NCBI GenBank assembly: GCA_021790615.1
Contig: JAJYGW010000161.1
Span: forward strand, 1 to 6,718
Origin: Actinomycetes bacterium
Lineage (GTDB): Bacteria; Actinomycetota; Acidimicrobiia; Acidimicrobiales; JAKAOS01
Direction of reading: 5' to 3'
DNA: 6,718 bases
Below, piece after piece: positions 5,455-6,718 of this stretch. Positions within the stretch are counted from its first letter, which is position 1. Each line of letters starts with the position of its first letter. The position numbers and the translations under genes are program-made. Under the pieces are notes generated by a model. The model saw only the letters and a list, made by a program, of their open reading frames with translations. It did not search any database and was not told the DNA's origin.

Positions 5455-6718
5455 CTACTCCGAGCTCTCGCCGCTCGACCCGTCCGACCCTTCGGCGCGG
5501 TGCGGCCCGACGGGGTCCCGGCGCTCCTCGACGGGCTCGGCCAGGCCGATCGGCTCCCGTGCCGGCGGCGGATCGACCAGTCTCGGCTCCCGGGCGAGGT
5601 CCTCGATCGTCGTGAGGGGGGGCAGGCCCGACGGGCCGGACTCGAACCCGCCGAGCTCCACGAAGCGCCGCGCGCCCGGGGCGACGCGACGTTCGAAGGA
5701 CCCGACGGCGTTGTTGTACGTGCGAACCGCACCAGAGAGCTGTCTGCCGAGCTTCTCGAGATGGTCGGCGAAGACCACGAGCCGCTTGTAGAGGTCGCGA
5801 CCGAGCTCCTCGACCTGCGCGGCGGAGTCGGCGAGGCGCTGTTCGTGCCAACCCGTCGCAGCGGTGCGGAGGAGGGCCACCAGGCTGATCGGGGTCGCGA
5901 GCAGCACTCGCTCGGTGAGCGCGTGCTCGAGGAGGTCGGGATCCGCCTCGAGCGCGGCAGCGAGCAGCCCGTCCCCGGGGAGGAACGCCACGACGAACTC
6001 GGGCGTCCGGGCGAACTGCTCCCAGTACGCCTTCCGCGCGAGCTGGTCGACATGGTTGCGCAGCTGGCGAGCGTGCCGGGCGAGTTGCTCCCGCCGTGCC
6101 GTGTCGTCCACGGCCTCCAGCGCGTCGAGGTAGCCCTCGAGCGGGACCTTTGCGTCGACCACCAACAACCGGTCGCCGGGGAGGTGCACGAGGAGGTCGG
6201 GCCGGAGACCGCCGCCGTCCCCCGTCGAGCGCTGCGCCTGCTCGGTGAAGTCGCAGTAGGCAACCATCTGTGCCAGCTCGACCACGCGCCGGAGCTGCAG
6301 CTCACCCCAGCGTCCGCGCGTGGTCGGGCGACGAAGGGCCTGGACGAGGTTCCGCGTCTCGCTGGCGAGCCGCTGCTCCTCGGTCGAGAGCCGTTCCACC
6401 AGCCCCTTGAGCCCCTCGTAGGCACCTTCGCGAGACTTCTCGAGCTCTCGGACCTGGGTTCTCACCGCCTCGAGCTCGCCACGCAGGGGGCGCAGGAGGT
6501 CGTCGATCGCGCTGCGTCGCGCGTCGACCTCGCTCGCGGTCGACTCCTGCGCGACCCGCAGCCGGTCGCTCGCGAGCTCGAGGAAGCGCTGGGAGGCCTC
6601 GGCGAGGAGCTTTCCCTGCACCTCGGCGAACGCACCTCGGAGCTGGCTCCCGAGGTGGTCGTGGTCCTCGACGCGCGAGCGTGCCACCTCGAGCTCGGCG
6701 AGGACCCTTGCGTCGTGG
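5455..6718 (-). CDS. rmuC: DNA recombination protein RmuC, 5' end outside window
   Basis: RmuC proteins are linked to DNA recombination and repair; in E. coli, loss of rmuC raises inversion between short inverted repeats. The biochemical activity is not well settled, but the core resembles PD-(D/E)XK nucleases. The frame is open to the right edge, so 420 C-terminal residues are visible and the N-terminus, where the family often has a membrane anchor, is missing. A GTG at 6687 is an internal codon or doubtful start, because coiled-coil-like sequence continues upstream of it. Numbering from the first visible residue: charged helical, coiled-coil-like region to about 120; RGRWGELQL (134-142); nuclease-like core LRPDLL (D174) and VVDAK (D188, K190); RNHVDQL (220-226); a second helical part to about 345 with NNAVGSFERR; then a Pro-rich tail ending in an acidic Gly/Ser stretch. 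It is the first visible gene of the minus-strand operon, followed after 11 bases by the phosphorylase. Confidence 0.93.
   Translation of the reverse strand, partial: HDARVLAELEVARSRVEDHDHLGSQLRGAFAEVQGKLLAEASQRFLELASDRLRVAQESTASEVDARRSAIDDLLRPLRGELEAVRTQVRELEKSREGAYEGLKGLVERLSTEEQRLASETRNLVQALRRPTTRGRWGELQLRRVVELAQMVAYCDFTEQAQRSTGDGGGLRPDLLVHLPGDRLLVVDAKVPLEGYLDALEAVDDTARREQLARHARQLRNHVDQLARKAYWEQFARTPEFVVAFLPGDGLLAAALEADPDLLEHALTERVLLATPISLVALLRTAATGWHEQRLADSAAQVEELGRDLYKRLVVFADHLEKLGRQLSGAVRTYNNAVGSFERRVAPGARRFVELGGFESGPSGLPPLTTIEDLAREPRLVDPPPAREPIGLAEPVEERRDPVGPHRAEGSDGSSGESSE

Noticed and set aside
4406..5791. Plus-strand open frame of 461 codons across the phosphorylase and rmuC 3' end
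   Set aside because: It is antisense to two well-supported genes and has low-complexity composition and no recognisable domain.
1..6718. CRISPR array, insertion sequence, tRNA or toxin-antitoxin pair
   Set aside because: No regularly spaced direct repeats, no transposase-like frame or terminal repeats, no tRNA T-loop or cloverleaf pattern, and no small gene pair was seen on either strand.

Overview
This is a high-GC window (clearly around 70% by eye, with strongly GC-biased third codon positions) from what looks like an actinobacterial chromosome. Three things point that way: the sequence style of the adenosine deaminase, the adjacent purine nucleoside phosphorylase and PmmB-type mutase genes, and TAnnnT promoters with a probable leaderless start. 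An early-branching actinobacterial class such as Acidimicrobiia fits, but the class cannot be proved from this sequence. I see no mobile element, CRISPR array, tRNA or rRNA, and every gene carries its expected catalytic residues.

Layout. Bases 1-278 are a leader region without a recognisable gene. It is rich in inverted repeats, and the strongest abuts a putative -10 box upstream of serA. On the + strand follow serA (279-1541, short E. coli-type D-3-phosphoglycerate dehydrogenase with a C-terminal ACT domain), a possible terminator hairpin, and an adenosine deaminase (1625-2749) that probably has a leaderless promoter. A 46-base gap with a GC-rich hairpin separates this from a minus-strand operon that converges on it. 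Read in its own direction, the operon is rmuC (5' end outside the window, 6718-5455), an 11-base gap, trimeric-type purine nucleoside phosphorylase (5443-4613), a 4-base GTGA overlap, then a PGM2/PmmB-type phosphosugar mutase (4616-2796).

How the genes fit together. Adenosine deaminase makes inosine from adenosine. The phosphorylase, which carries the 6-oxopurine specificity residues, splits inosine or guanosine into base and (deoxy)ribose-1-phosphate. The translationally coupled mutase is well placed to turn ribose-1-phosphate into ribose-5-phosphate. The convergent block therefore reads as a complete route from adenosine to hypoxanthine plus a usable pentose phosphate. SerA (first committed step of serine synthesis) and RmuC (DNA recombination or repair accessory protein) have no obvious biochemical link to it. 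The window is mostly conserved housekeeping metabolism. I did not find evidence for an undescribed defence or mobile system; the points worth a second look are the probable phosphopentomutase role of the mutase, the promoter architecture, and the short serine-sensitive SerA.
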